Assembly: GCF_007744515.1 (NCBI RefSeq)
Contig: NZ_CP036268.1
Coordinates: 696,482 to 760,481 of the forward strand
DNA from: Stratiformator vulcanicus
Lineage (GTDB): Bacteria; Planctomycetota; Planctomycetia; Planctomycetales; Planctomycetaceae
Reading direction: 5' to 3'
Length of the DNA: 64,000 nt
Of the stretch, positions 41,922 through 51,871 are shown in pieces; positions within the stretch are counted from its first letter, which is position 1, and each line of letters starts with the position of its first letter. The notes beneath the pieces are model-generated. The model did not search any database. It was not told the origin of the DNA and saw only the letters and a list, made by a program, of their open reading frames with translations. Made by a program: the position numbers and the translations under genes.

Positions 41922-44900
41922 ATGAGTATTCGCGTCGCCCTGAATCACCGTACGCATTACACCTACGACCGGCCGGTCAGCCTCGGGCCGCAGGTGATCC
42001 GCCTGCGACCGGCCGTCCACAGCCGAACGCCGATCGACAGCTATTCGCTGACCGTCAAACCGGATGGCCACTTTCTGAACTGGCAGCAGGATCCGTACGG
42101 GAACTTTCTGGCCCGGTGCGTCTTCTCTGAGCCGACGACCGAATTCAGTATCGAAGTCGATCTCGTCGCTAACATGACGACCATCAACCCGTTCGACTTC
42201 TTTCTGGAACCGCAGGCGACGGACTACCCGTTTGACTACTCCACCGGAAATATTCACGACCTCGGGCCGTATCTGGCGGAGGTTCCGGTCGGACCGAAGT
42301 TCGAAAAGATCCTCGCCGACGTCGACCGCACGCCCCGCCGCACCATCGACTTCCTTGTCGACCTCAACCAAACCGTGCAGAACCACGTCGGGTATATCGT
42401 CCGCATGGAGCCGGGCGTCCAGACACCGGAGCAAACGCTGGAGTTGGGCTCCGGCTCGTGTCGTGATTCCGCTTGGCTGCTCGTCGCACTGCTCCGCCGA
42501 CTCGGATTCGCCGCCCGATTCGTGTCGGGCTATCTGATTCAACTCGTTGCCGACCAGAAGCCGCTCGATGGGCCGGAAGGGCCTGTTGCGGACTTCACCG
42601 ATCTGCACGCGTGGACCGAAGTCTTCCTGCCCGGGGCGGGTTGGGTCGGACTCGACCCCACGTCGGGGTTACTCACCGGCGAAGGTCACATTCCGCTCGC
42701 CTGCACGCCGGAGCCGACCTCGGCTGCGCCGATTAGCGGAGGGGTCAGTCAGGCGGAAGTCGAATTCGGCTTCTCGATGTCGGTCTCGCGGATCTTCGAA
42801 GACCCGCGCGTGACCAAGCCATACACCGAAGAACAGTGGGAACGGATCGAAAAGCTCGGGCACGTCGTTGACGAGCACCTCAAGAACCACGATTGCCGTC
42901 TCACGATGGGAGGCGAACCGACGTTCGTCGCGATCGATGACCAGGACGGCGATGAATGGAACACCGCGGCCGTCGGCCCGACCAAGCGGAAACTCGGTCA
43001 CGAACTGATGGAGCGGCTCAAGCAACGCTTTTCGACCGGCGGCCTACTGCACAATGGTCAGGGCAAATGGTATCCCGGCGAGCCACTGCCGCGGTGGGCT
43101 TTTCAGTGCTTCTGGCGCAAAGACGGTGAGCCGATCTGGGAGAACGAAGAACTCTTCGCCAAAGAGGGTGTGAACTACGGACACACCGCCGACGATGCCG
43201 ATCGCTTCGCGAAAGCTCTGGCGGCCCGGCTCGGCGTGAACCCCGAGCACGCGATCAACGGCTATGAAGATGTCTTTTATTACGCCTGGCGTGAGCGACG
43301 GCTGCCCGCAGACGTCGACCTGAGCGATTCGAAGCTGGAAAGCAAAGAAGAACGAACCCGCTTCGCGAAGGTCGTCGAGCAGGGCCTGACAGCGCCGGTC
43401 GGTGTCGCGCTTCCGCTGCAATTCGGTTGGTGGAATCAGCAACCGGCGTGGCGCTCGGGGAAATGGGTGGTGCGATCGGACGAAATGTTCCTCCTGCCCG
43501 GCGACTCGCCGATGGGCTACCGCCTGCCGCTCGAATCGTTGCTCTATGAGGGCGGCTCAGCCGACTCGCCGCGGCATTACGAACTTGATCAGATGAACGC
43601 CGTCGAGGAACTGCCGACACGGTCGGAATTGCAGCGGCAAACAGCATTCGACAGCGTTAGTTCGGGCGGCGTTACCGCGACGAATCGGCTCTCGCAGGCT
43701 CAGACGCCGGCTCAACTGCGACAACTCGTGGGCGTCGGTTCCGGCGATGCGGCTCCCGGGTCGGACGTCCGCCCCGGCGACTCGAACGGTCACCAACAAC
43801 CGGTCGGCCGCGAAAATGGGCAGCATTCTTCACCCGGCGACGGTCGCGCGGGGTCGAGCCAGTTCGACGACGAGGTTATCCGCACGGCCCTGTGCATTGA
43901 GCCGCGTGACGGCAAATTGCACCTCTTCCTACCGCCGCTCGATCGGCTCGAGCCCTTCCTCGACCTGATCGCATCGATCGAAGATACCGCGGCCGAATTG
44001 GACCTGCCCGTCGTTTTGGAAGGCTATCTTCCGCCCCGAGACAGCCGCATCGAACATATTAAGGTCACGCCCGACCCCGGCGTGCTCGAAGTCAACGTTC
44101 ACCCGGCGAACGATTGGAACGAACTCGTTGAGATCACGCAGGGCGTCTACGACGAAGCCCGGCAAACGCGGCTCGGGACTGAGAAGTTCGACACCGACGG
44201 CTCACACACCGGCACCGGGGGTGGCAATCACGTCGTGCTGGGCGGGCCGACCGTTGCGGACAGCCCCTTCCTGCGTCGCCCCGATTTGCTCAAAAGTCTG
44301 GTCGGGTATTGGCAGAATCACCCGTCGCTGTCCTACTTGTTCAGCGGCAAGTTTATCGGCCCGACCAGTCAGGCTCCGCGGGTTGACGAAACTCGTGGCG
44401 ATGCCATCAGCGAACTTCGAATCGCCTTTGAGCAAATTAAGTCGGGCCGCGAGTATCCGTCCTGGCTTGTCGATCGCGTCTTTCGGCATTTGCTGGTTGA
44501 CCTGACCGGCAACACGCACCGCGCCGAATTCTGCATCGATAAGCTTTTCTCACCCGACACCGCGACGGGTCGGCTCGGGCTCGTTGAGTTCCGCGCGTTC
44601 GAAATGCCCCCGCACGCCCGGATGAGCCTGACGCAACAACTCCTGCTGCGTTCGATGGTCGTCCGGTTCTGGGAACAACCTTACGAGGTTCCGCTCGTCG
44701 ATTGGGATACTTCGCTGCACGATCGCTTCATGCTGCCGCACTTCGTGTGGCGCGACTTCGAAGACGTTATCGATGACTGCCGGCGCTCGGGCTTTCCGCT
44801 CGAGAAAGAGTGGTTCGCCGCGCATCAGGAATTCCGCTTCCCCCGGCTTGGCGAGTTCTCTCAGCGTGACGTGCATGTCGAACTGAGAAAGGCGATTGAG

Positions 44901-45386
44901 CCGTGGTACGTCCTTGGTGAAGAGCCGGCCGGCGGAGCAACGGCCCGTTACGTCGATTCCTCGAATGAGCGGATGCAGGTCAAACTCCGCGGAATGACCG
45001 ACGGCCGACACATCCTGACCTGCAACGGACGCCGCGTGCCGCTGCATCCGACCGGGACCGAAGGCGAATACGTCGCCGGAATCCGCTATCGTGCGTATCA
45101 ACCGCCGAGTTGCCTGCACCCGACGATTCCCGCGACCGGCCCCCTAGTGTTCGACCTGATCGACACGTGGAACGGACGCTCGATCGGCGGCGGACGCTAT
45201 TACGTTGGGCATCCGGGCGGGTTGAATCCCGATTCCTTCCCGATCAACGCCTTGGAAGCGGAAAGCCGGCGGGGGACGCGATTCCACAACTTCGGCCATA
45301 CGGGCGGAGCGGTTGAAATTCCCCCTGTCGAAGCGAATCCTGATTACCCCATGACGCTCGATCTCAGACGTGAAGCGATTCGATGA
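41922..45386 (+). CDS. Transglutaminase-like / DUF2126 two-domain protein
   Basis: 1154 residues. The N-terminal 80 residues are the beta-rich cap (VALNHRTHYTYDRPVSLGPQ). The transglutaminase core has Cys180 in GSGSCRDSAW, His229 in DLHAWTEVF and Asp245 in GLDPTSG, so the triad is intact. From about residue 290 to the end runs a DUF2126 region, starting CRLTMGGEPTFVAIDD, with GGNHVVLGGPT, LVEFRAFEMPPH and RFHNFGHTGG. DUF2126 has been related to glutamine-synthetase-like COOH-NH2 ligases. An insertion near residues 570-640 is Ser/Gly/Gln-rich and probably a flexible linker. The stop overlaps the next ATG by 4 nt. It is likely a peptidase-plus-ligase of the predicted peptide system. Confidence 0.9.
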   Translation: MSIRVALNHRTHYTYDRPVSLGPQVIRLRPAVHSRTPIDSYSLTVKPDGHFLNWQQDPYGNFLARCVFSEPTTEFSIEVDLVANMTTINPFDFFLEPQATDYPFDYSTGNIHDLGPYLAEVPVGPKFEKILADVDRTPRRTIDFLVDLNQTVQNHVGYIVRMEPGVQTPEQTLELGSGSCRDSAWLLVALLRRLGFAARFVSGYLIQLVADQKPLDGPEGPVADFTDLHAWTEVFLPGAGWVGLDPTSGLLTGEGHIPLACTPEPTSAAPISGGVSQAEVEFGFSMSVSRIFEDPRVTKPYTEEQWERIEKLGHVVDEHLKNHDCRLTMGGEPTFVAIDDQDGDEWNTAAVGPTKRKLGHELMERLKQRFSTGGLLHNGQGKWYPGEPLPRWAFQCFWRKDGEPIWENEELFAKEGVNYGHTADDADRFAKALAARLGVNPEHAINGYEDVFYYAWRERRLPADVDLSDSKLESKEERTRFAKVVEQGLTAPVGVALPLQFGWWNQQPAWRSGKWVVRSDEMFLLPGDSPMGYRLPLESLLYEGGSADSPRHYELDQMNAVEELPTRSELQRQTAFDSVSSGGVTATNRLSQAQTPAQLRQLVGVGSGDAAPGSDVRPGDSNGHQQPVGRENGQHSSPGDGRAGSSQFDDEVIRTALCIEPRDGKLHLFLPPLDRLEPFLDLIASIEDTAAELDLPVVLEGYLPPRDSRIEHIKVTPDPGVLEVNVHPANDWNELVEITQGVYDEARQTRLGTEKFDTDGSHTGTGGGNHVVLGGPTVADSPFLRRPDLLKSLVGYWQNHPSLSYLFSGKFIGPTSQAPRVDETRGDAISELRIAFEQIKSGREYPSWLVDRVFRHLLVDLTGNTHRAEFCIDKLFSPDTATGRLGLVEFRAFEMPPHARMSLTQQLLLRSMVVRFWEQPYEVPLVDWDTSLHDRFMLPHFVWRDFEDVIDDCRRSGFPLEKEWFAAHQEFRFPRLGEFSQRDVHVELRKAIEPWYVLGEEPAGGATARYVDSSNERMQVKLRGMTDGRHILTCNGRRVPLHPTGTEGEYVAGIRYRAYQPPSCLHPTIPATGPLVFDLIDTWNGRSIGGGRYYVGHPGGLNPDSFPINALEAESRRGTRFHNFGHTGGAVEIPPVEANPDYPMTLDLRREAIR

Positions 45387-48019
45387 CAGAGCAGCGGCAG
45401 ACTCAGGCGGCCTCCTCCGCCCCGGCTGATGCTGCGTCGCCGGAGGCGCTGTCATCACCGCCACCGGTTCCGCTCTCCAATTCGAATCCGGCGACCGCGG
45501 CTTCGGCGCTGTCCGCCTACCGGGCACCGGCGGGGCGTTATGACGAGATGATCGATAACGCCGGGCATATTCGCTCGGCGTGGACCGGTTTCCGCTCGAT
45601 CGTCGACCGCCTCGGCGAACGGGTTCTGTCACGTCGCTGGGATCGGTCGCAGCGGCTGATCTACGAAAACGGCATCACCTTCGCCGCCTACGGCGACCCG
45701 TCCGACACACCCCGACCCTGGCGTGTGGACGCGCTTCCGATTTTGGTCGGCGAAGATGAATGGGGGGCGATCGCGGAGGGCCTTAAGCAACGGGCTCGCT
45801 TGATGTCGGCGCTCCTGGCCGATCTGTACGGACCTCGAACGATCCTCGCCGCGGGCGTGATGCCTGCCGAGGCGATCTATCGAAATCCGGGATACCGGCT
45901 GCCCTATCACGCTCACCTCAACGCGGAATCGAACTGGCTGCCGTTCTTCTCCAGTGATCTGGGACGAAGCCCCGACGGGCGGTGGTGGGTGTTGGCCGAT
46001 CGGACCGAAGCGGCCTCCGGGCTCGGCTTCGCGCTGGAAAACCGGATCGTCGTCTCGCGAATGCTTCCCGAACCATTCCGCGATTGCCAAGTGCAGCGGC
46101 TCGCGTCGTTCTTCATGAACATGCGGAAAACGCTCGGCGAACTGGCCCCCCGCAACCGCGAGAATCCTCGGGTCGTGCTGCTGACAAACGGGCCTTCGCA
46201 CCGGAATTATTTCGAAGATGCCTACCTCGCCCGCTATCTCGGTTACCCGCTCGCCGAAGGGGGCGACCTGACCGTACGCGGCGATGCGGTTTACCTCAAA
46301 ACGCTCGACGGCCTGCGGATGGTCGACGTCATCTTCCGCCGACCGACCAGCCACGACTGCGACCCTTTGGAATTGGGTGGGAATTCCAGCAGCGGCATCG
46401 CCGGGTTGCTCAGCGCGGTGCGGCGCGGCGGTGTTTCGGTCGCCAATCCGCTCGGGTCAGGCTTGGTCGAGTCGCCCGCGATCATGGCGTTCCTGCCCCG
46501 GTTGTGCCGCTTTCTGTTCGGCGAGGAATTAAAGCTACCGGGTGTTGCCTCGTGGTGGTGCGGTGAAGCGGCATCGAAGGACTACGTACTGAAGAATCTG
46601 GATCGCCTCGACATCAAACCGGCATTTCGTCTTCGAGGCCGAGATGCCTCGCTGATTGAAGAAATTAAGCATCTCGATAAGGCCGCGCTCGCCGAACGGA
46701 TTAAAGCCGAGCCGACGGCGTTCGTTGCTCAGGAGAAAGTCGATCGCTCGACGGCGCCTCTCTGGAACGCCAATTCGATCACTCCGACTCGTATAGCGGT
46801 CCGGACCTATCTGGTGGCGACCGGCGACGACTATGACGTGATGCCCGGAGGTTTGGCCCGCACTTCGGTCGAAACCGATCAGCTTGAAGTTTCGCTGCTT
46901 TCCGGCGAAGGGAGCAAAGATACCTGGGTCGTCGGCAGCAGCCCGGTCGAGCACACCTCGCTGTTGCCCCGCGGCGACGAATCGATCGCGCTGTTGCGCG
47001 ACGGCGTCGACGTGCCGAGCCGTGTCGCCGGAAACATTTTCTGGTTCGGACGTCAGCTCGAACGGCTCGACGCGGCCGCCCGGCTCGTCCGGACGGCGAT
47101 CTCGCGACTCTCCGGCGAGCGATCGGATGACCAGCTTCCCGAACTTCCGGCCATTTACCGCGCGCTGTCGGAACTCGGATTGGTGCGGTCGGATATGATG
47201 TATGAGTCGGTGCCCGATTTGGTGCCTCAACTGGCCGATGCCCTCTCGTCCGGGCTGTTCGATGTCCGTCGGCCCGGGACGCTTCGAGGGATATTCAACC
47301 GGCTGCAACGCGTGGCGACCATCACTCGAGACCGCCTTTCGCCCGATACCTGGCGGAGCGTCATCCGGATCGAAGAACGTCTTCACCGCGCTGAGAAAGC
47401 CGCGACCGACCCGGCTGACCTGCTCGATTTGTCCAACGCGCTCATTATCGACGTGGCCGCGATCAGCGGGATGGTCATCGAGAGTACCACCCGCACGACG
47501 TTGTTCGCGTTCCTCGAACTGGGCCGCCGCATGGAACGCTCGGTGCAGGGGCTGAACATCATTCGGAACTGCCTTGTCGAGCCCGAATATGTAGGCGGCG
47601 AATTGCTCGAGGTGTGCTTGGAGTTGTCTGACAGCCTGATGACCTATCGCTCCCGATACCTCGCTCGCCTGCAACTCGAAGCCGTGTTCGACCTCGTGAT
47701 GACCGATGAATCGAATCCAAGGAGTGTGGCGTACCAACTCGCCGACATCTGTCGGCAGGTCGATCGGCTGCCGCGGGAGAAGTCGGCCAGCGGCTACTCG
47801 TCCGATCAGCGACTGGCGATGTCGATGTTGCACGCGGTCCGCATGGCCGATGTGGAAAAGATTTGTGACCAACGTCGGCTCGGCGACAAGGCTCCTCTGG
47901 AGAAACTGGTCGACGAAATCGACGAATCGCTACCGAAGTTGAACAATGTCGTTGCGCATCGCTATCTCGAGTTGACCGGCAAGACCCATCAACTCTCAGA
48001 GCCGGAGCACGCGGGATGA
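45383..48019 (+). CDS. Circularly permuted ATP-grasp / alpha-E fusion
   Basis: 878 residues. After a Ser/Ala/Pro-rich 45-residue start comes the ATP-grasp module (YDEMIDNAGHIRSAWTGF, RLIYENGITFAAYGD, RPWRVDALPILV, SSGIAGLLSAVRRGGV, DYDVMPGGLARTSVE, SGEGSKDTWVV) to about residue 530. The alpha-E domain follows (VPSRVAGNIFWFGRQLERLDAAARLVRT, with FLELGRRMERSVQGLNI later). It repeats in one chain what the first two genes of the operon encode separately. The ATP-grasp half diverges more from the family consensus. It overlaps both neighbours by 4 nt (ATGA), so translation is coupled with the two transglutaminase genes. Confidence 0.9.
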   Translation: MTEQRQTQAASSAPADAASPEALSSPPPVPLSNSNPATAASALSAYRAPAGRYDEMIDNAGHIRSAWTGFRSIVDRLGERVLSRRWDRSQRLIYENGITFAAYGDPSDTPRPWRVDALPILVGEDEWGAIAEGLKQRARLMSALLADLYGPRTILAAGVMPAEAIYRNPGYRLPYHAHLNAESNWLPFFSSDLGRSPDGRWWVLADRTEAASGLGFALENRIVVSRMLPEPFRDCQVQRLASFFMNMRKTLGELAPRNRENPRVVLLTNGPSHRNYFEDAYLARYLGYPLAEGGDLTVRGDAVYLKTLDGLRMVDVIFRRPTSHDCDPLELGGNSSSGIAGLLSAVRRGGVSVANPLGSGLVESPAIMAFLPRLCRFLFGEELKLPGVASWWCGEAASKDYVLKNLDRLDIKPAFRLRGRDASLIEEIKHLDKAALAERIKAEPTAFVAQEKVDRSTAPLWNANSITPTRIAVRTYLVATGDDYDVMPGGLARTSVETDQLEVSLLSGEGSKDTWVVGSSPVEHTSLLPRGDESIALLRDGVDVPSRVAGNIFWFGRQLERLDAAARLVRTAISRLSGERSDDQLPELPAIYRALSELGLVRSDMMYESVPDLVPQLADALSSGLFDVRRPGTLRGIFNRLQRVATITRDRLSPDTWRSVIRIEERLHRAEKAATDPADLLDLSNALIIDVAAISGMVIESTTRTTLFAFLELGRRMERSVQGLNIIRNCLVEPEYVGGELLEVCLELSDSLMTYRSRYLARLQLEAVFDLVMTDESNPRSVAYQLADICRQVDRLPREKSASGYSSDQRLAMSMLHAVRMADVEKICDQRRLGDKAPLEKLVDEIDESLPKLNNVVAHRYLELTGKTHQLSEPEHAG

Positions 48020-48963
48020 CGCCGGATCCTCAAGCGAATTCAACCGGTTCGACGGCCGTGCCTGCGGAAGCGGGACCGGTTCGCTATCGCATCACGCACA
48101 CGACCAGCTTCAACTACTCTGCCCCGTCACCGGTTTGTCACAATCGAGCCCGGTTGTCGCCGCGTGAGCGGGCCGGGCAATCGACCGATTTCTTTCGACT
48201 CGTTATTTCGCCGGAACCCTCCGACGCTTGGGTCAACCAAGACTACTTCGGCAACCGCGTCGACTATTTTTCCATTCAGGACGCTCACAGCGGCTTGACC
48301 GTAACGGCGGTGAGTGACGTCACCGTGCAACCGCCGATCGCGAAGTCAGTGCCGAATACTTCTTTGCCGTGGGAATCGGTCCGCGATGAATTGGCCGGTC
48401 CAAAATTGAAGTCGGACGATCTGCCGCTGCTGCGATTTCGCTCACCACTGGTTCCAATGTCGGATCAGGCGACGGCGTACGCCCAAGAGTCATTCCTGCC
48501 GGATCGACCAATCGTCGAGGCGGGGCTCGACCTTACCCGGCGGATTCACACCGACTTCAAATACGACACGCGGGCGACGACGGTCAGCACTCCCGTCGAT
48601 GAAGTCTTTGAAAAGCGCGCGGGTGTCTGCCAGGACTTTGCCCATGTCCAACTCGCCTGTCTGCGGTCGTTGGGTCTCGCATCACGGTACGTGAGCGGTT
48701 ACCTCCGCACATTACCGCCACCGGGGAAGCCAAGACTCGTGGGCGTTGATGCCTCCCATGCGTGGGTCGGACTGTATTGCGGCGAAGAGGTCGGGTGGGT
48801 CGATTTCGACCCGACCAACGATGTGATCCCCAAGACTGACCATGTCACGCTGGCCCTCGGTCGCGACTACGCCGACACCTGCCCGGTGGCGGGCGTCTTT
48901 ATCGGCGGGGGCGACCATACCATGAGCGTCTCGGTCGACGTCGCGCCGATGGACGAGACGTAA
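48016..48963 (+). CDS. Transglutaminase-like cysteine peptidase
   Basis: 315 residues. An N-terminal beta cap (YRITHTTSFNYSAPSPVCHN) and a transglutaminase core with Cys205 in RAGVCQDFAH, His248 in ASHAWVGLY and Asp265 in VDFDPTND; the triad is complete. No signal peptide is visible, so it should be cytoplasmic, as expected for a partner of ATP-grasp ligases. It is the last gene of the five-gene operon, overlapping the fusion gene by 4 nt. Its stop is 1 nt from the stop of the convergent cobA-hemD gene, so the two transcripts must overlap. Possible roles are trimming or hydrolysing the peptide product. Confidence 0.9.
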   Translation: MTPDPQANSTGSTAVPAEAGPVRYRITHTTSFNYSAPSPVCHNRARLSPRERAGQSTDFFRLVISPEPSDAWVNQDYFGNRVDYFSIQDAHSGLTVTAVSDVTVQPPIAKSVPNTSLPWESVRDELAGPKLKSDDLPLLRFRSPLVPMSDQATAYAQESFLPDRPIVEAGLDLTRRIHTDFKYDTRATTVSTPVDEVFEKRAGVCQDFAHVQLACLRSLGLASRYVSGYLRTLPPPGKPRLVGVDASHAWVGLYCGEEVGWVDFDPTNDVIPKTDHVTLALGRDYADTCPVAGVFIGGGDHTMSVSVDVAPMDET

Positions 48964-48964
48964 A

Positions 48965-50491
48965 TTACGCTCGCTGCAAAGCTGAGAAGATGCCGTCCCA
49001 CGTATAGGTCGTCGCTTCGGCGGCTACGGGGATTCCGACCTCTTTTGCCGCGGCGGTCGTGACCGGGCTGATCGTGGCGAGGCGGACGGTCTGGCCCAAG
49101 TGGGATCGCATCTCATCGTCGAGCAGGTTCGCGAAGTTCCGGGCGATCGACGGGCTGCTCAGGCCGATCCAATGAATCTTTCCGGCTCGCAATAGTCGCG
49201 CGGCGTCGGCGGGAAAGCGGTCGGCATCGACGTTGCGATAAGTCGCAACCTTTGTCACGTCGGCCCCCGCCGAAGTGAGTCGATCGATCAAAACCTCGCG
49301 CCCCCGGTCGGCCCCGGCCCATAGAACACGTCGACCTGCGGCCTCTGGCTCTAATGCTCCGGCAAGGGCTTCGGCCCGATATTCGTCGGGCACGAGATCA
49401 GCCGTGAGGCAATAGGCCGTCAGAGCCGCCGCCGTGGCCGGACCGATCGCGGCGATCTTTAACCCGGCCAGCCGACGGGCATCGTAGTCGCGCGTTCTTA
49501 AACGGTCCAGAAAATACTGCACGCCGTTGGCGCTGGTAAAAATAAGCCAGTCGAATTCAGGCAGCTTCTTAATCGCCTCGTCGACCGGAGCCCAGTCTGC
49601 CGGGGGACCGATTTCGATCATCGGCATCACGATCGGTTCGGCGCCCAGTTCCAGGGCTTGATTGATCGCTCCGTCGGCCTGGCCGTCCGGCCGCGTGATG
49701 CCGATTCGCGTACCGAACAGCGTCTTCTGCTCGAACCAGCAGATCGCTTCACGCTGCCGAACGCAATCACCAATGATCGTCAATGACGGCGCGACGAGCT
49801 TTGCGTTACGGGCCGCTTCGGCGATCGTCGATAGGGAAGATGTCACGGTTTGCTGCAGGGCTTGTGCGCCGCGGCTGATGACACATGCAGGCGTCTCGGC
49901 GGCCATGCCGTGCCGAATTAATTCCGAAGAAATTTGCGTCAAACGGTGAAGTCCCATATAGAACACGAGCGTTCCCGGCCAAGTCGCAAGCTGCTGATAG
50001 TCGAGTGACGAATCGGGTTTTGTAGGGTCTTCGTGACCGGTCACGAAAGCGACCGATGATGCGTGCTTGCGATGCGTTAACGAAATTCCCGCATACTCGG
50101 CTGCCGCAACGGCGGCGGTGATCCCCGGGACAATTTCATAGGGAATCGCTTCTGCAGCCAGCGCCGCCGCCTCTTCGCTGCCGCGGCCAAATATAAAAGG
50201 GTCACCACCCTTAAGTCTCACAACGATCTTGCCGGCTTTGGCTTCGGAAATTAAGCGTTGATTGATTTCGTCCTGATTCACTCGTGGACCGCCCGGTCCG
50301 GACTCGCGGCCCGCGTGTTCACATTGCGCCTTTGTGTGGCGAAGCAAGAGGGGCGAGACGAGCGTGTCGTAGAGGACGAGGTCGGCTTCACGCAAACACT
50401 CGACACCGCGAACCGAAATTAACCGAGGATCACCCGGACCACCTCCGACGATATAGACCCGGCCGGATTGAGTGGAGGACTTGTCGGGCAT
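48965..50491 (-). CDS. cobA-hemD: Uroporphyrinogen-III C-methyltransferase / uroporphyrinogen-III synthase fusion
   Basis: 508 residues. The first 250 are CobA/SUMT-like: [18 protein letters not shown] near the start, [26 protein letters not shown] and [19 protein letters not shown]. This part methylates uroporphyrinogen III at C2 and C7 with S-adenosylmethionine. The rest is a HemD domain ([46 protein letters not shown]-like [11 protein letters not shown]), which closes hydroxymethylbilane to uroporphyrinogen III. The fusion is common and feeds the branch to sirohaem or cobalamin and to haem. The haem demand of the nearby multihaem cytochromes fits, although the genes are not co-transcribed. 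Confidence 0.93.
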   Translation of the reverse strand: MPDKSSTQSGRVYIVGGGPGDPRLISVRGVECLREADLVLYDTLVSPLLLRHTKAQCEHAGRESGPGGPRVNQDEINQRLISEAKAGKIVVRLKGGDPFIFGRGSEEAAALAAEAIPYEIVPGITAAVAAAEYAGISLTHRKHASSVAFVTGHEDPTKPDSSLDYQQLATWPGTLVFYMGLHRLTQISSELIRHGMAAETPACVISRGAQALQQTVTSSLSTIAEAARNAKLVAPSLTIIGDCVRQREAICWFEQKTLFGTRIGITRPDGQADGAINQALELGAEPIVMPMIEIGPPADWAPVDEAIKKLPEFDWLIFTSANGVQYFLDRLRTRDYDARRLAGLKIAAIGPATAAALTAYCLTADLVPDEYRAEALAGALEPEAAGRRVLWAGADRGREVLIDRLTSAGADVTKVATYRNVDADRFPADAARLLRAGKIHWIGLSSPSIARNFANLLDDEMRSHLGQTVRLATISPVTTAAAKEVGIPVAAEATTYTWDGIFSALQRA

Positions 50492-50559
50492 CGCGAAATG
50501 AGTATCAGTAATGAAAGGCGGCAGTGCTAAGAAGTATTAATAAGGCAGTTCGAGTCGCG

Positions 50560-51813
50560 TCAGGTAACGCGAAGGATCAATCCATTCAGATAGGCGGTTT
50601 CGGGGCATTCCGCAGCGATCGGATGATCAGGCGCCGCTCCGCGGGTGTAAAGAACCTGCCCGCGACGATCGAAAGGGATCGATGAGCAGACGATCTTATG
50701 AAATTCGTCGGCTGACATCAGGCCGGAGCAACTGAATGTCGCCAGCAGCCCCCCGGAGGCGACGAGTTGTGATGCCAGCCGATTTAAATCGAAATAGGTC
50801 TTTCGGCCGTCTTCGAATTCGTCGCGGGAATGAATTAGTTTTGGCGGGTCGAGAACGACAACGTCAAACCGTCGGCCGCCGGATAGAATATCTCGCATAT
50901 ACGGGAAAGCGTCGGCATGCACGAATCGCCCGTCCGCTCGGTTTAATTTAGCATTCCGTTTCGCAACTTCGACCGCGTCCTCGTCGAGGTCGACGCCGGT
51001 GACTTCGGACGCGCCTCCGGCCACTTTGGCCGCCACGGCGAATCCTCCGGTATAGCAGCACACGTCGAGCACCGATTTCCCTGCCGCGTGGGATGCGATG
51101 AAAGCTCGATTGTCCCGCTGGTCACAGAAGAAACCGGTCTTGTGTCCTTGGGCAAAGTCGACGTGATAGCGGACCCCGTTTTCAGTGATCACCGTCGATT
51201 CCGGAAGCTCCTCCGTAGATTCCGGTTCGCCTTCGAAGCCTTCCTGCTCCAACGTTCGCGGTCCGGTTCTTAAATGGAGGTGCTTGGTTTCGAGCCGTTG
51301 AGAAATTAATTCGAGAAGTTCGGCCGCCCGCTGCCACATCGCGAGGCTGAAGACCTCCGCTGAGAGTACATCGCCGAATCGATCGACGATAAATCCTGGC
51401 AAGCCGTCCGCTTCGGCATGAATGACGCGATAGGCGTCAGTCACATCGGGTAGCTTTAAATAATCGTGCCGCAGCTCGATCGCGTCTTCGATGCGACCGG
51501 CCCACCAAGATCGTGCCGGCGGTTTCGGCTCTCGGTTTAAGACCCGGACGGCGATCTCTGCCCGCGGATTGAACATGCCGTGACCGTAGGTCGTGCCGTC
51601 GTCGCTGAGCAATTCGACGAGGTCGCCGTGCGATGCGTCGCGGGGGAACGTACCTAAGCGGCTGCGCATCAGCAGGGGATTGCGCGTGATCGAACGAAGC
51701 GGTAGCTGAGGCAACGGACTGTCGGGCAGACCGAGTCCCCGCGGCTGCAAATGCTCCGGGGAAAGGGGAGGCGCCGGCTTCGATCTTCGTGGTTTGTTCG
51801 CGGTCCGCTTCAT
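50560..51813 (-). CDS. Class I SAM-dependent rRNA (cytosine) methyltransferase, RlmI-like
   Basis: 417 residues. After a basic, Pro-rich N-terminus of 40 residues comes a PUA-like domain (NPLLMRSRLGTF, GDLVELLSDDG), then EADGLPGFIVDRFGDVLSAEVFS. The methyltransferase domain shows motif I (VLDVCCYTGGFAVAAKVAGG), DLDEDAVEVAKRNAKLN, and DVVVLDPPKLIHSR with the catalytic DPPK. The layout is that of RlmI-type 23S rRNA m5C methyltransferases, but the exact target cannot be read. It stands alone between cobA-hemD (68 nt) and a quinone oxidoreductase gene (58 nt), all on the minus strand. Confidence 0.85.
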   Translation of the reverse strand: MKRTANKPRRSKPAPPLSPEHLQPRGLGLPDSPLPQLPLRSITRNPLLMRSRLGTFPRDASHGDLVELLSDDGTTYGHGMFNPRAEIAVRVLNREPKPPARSWWAGRIEDAIELRHDYLKLPDVTDAYRVIHAEADGLPGFIVDRFGDVLSAEVFSLAMWQRAAELLELISQRLETKHLHLRTGPRTLEQEGFEGEPESTEELPESTVITENGVRYHVDFAQGHKTGFFCDQRDNRAFIASHAAGKSVLDVCCYTGGFAVAAKVAGGASEVTGVDLDEDAVEVAKRNAKLNRADGRFVHADAFPYMRDILSGGRRFDVVVLDPPKLIHSRDEFEDGRKTYFDLNRLASQLVASGGLLATFSCSGLMSADEFHKIVCSSIPFDRRGQVLYTRGAAPDHPIAAECPETAYLNGLILRVT

Positions 51814-51871
51814 CGAAAATCGCTTCGTGGGTAGGGAAACAGTCTGAGGTGTTCGGCAAGTACTGTGCGAG

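Noticed and set aside
46535-47872. 445-codon minus-strand frame within the ATP-grasp/alpha-E fusion
   Set aside because: Antisense shadow arising from codon bias in the real gene.
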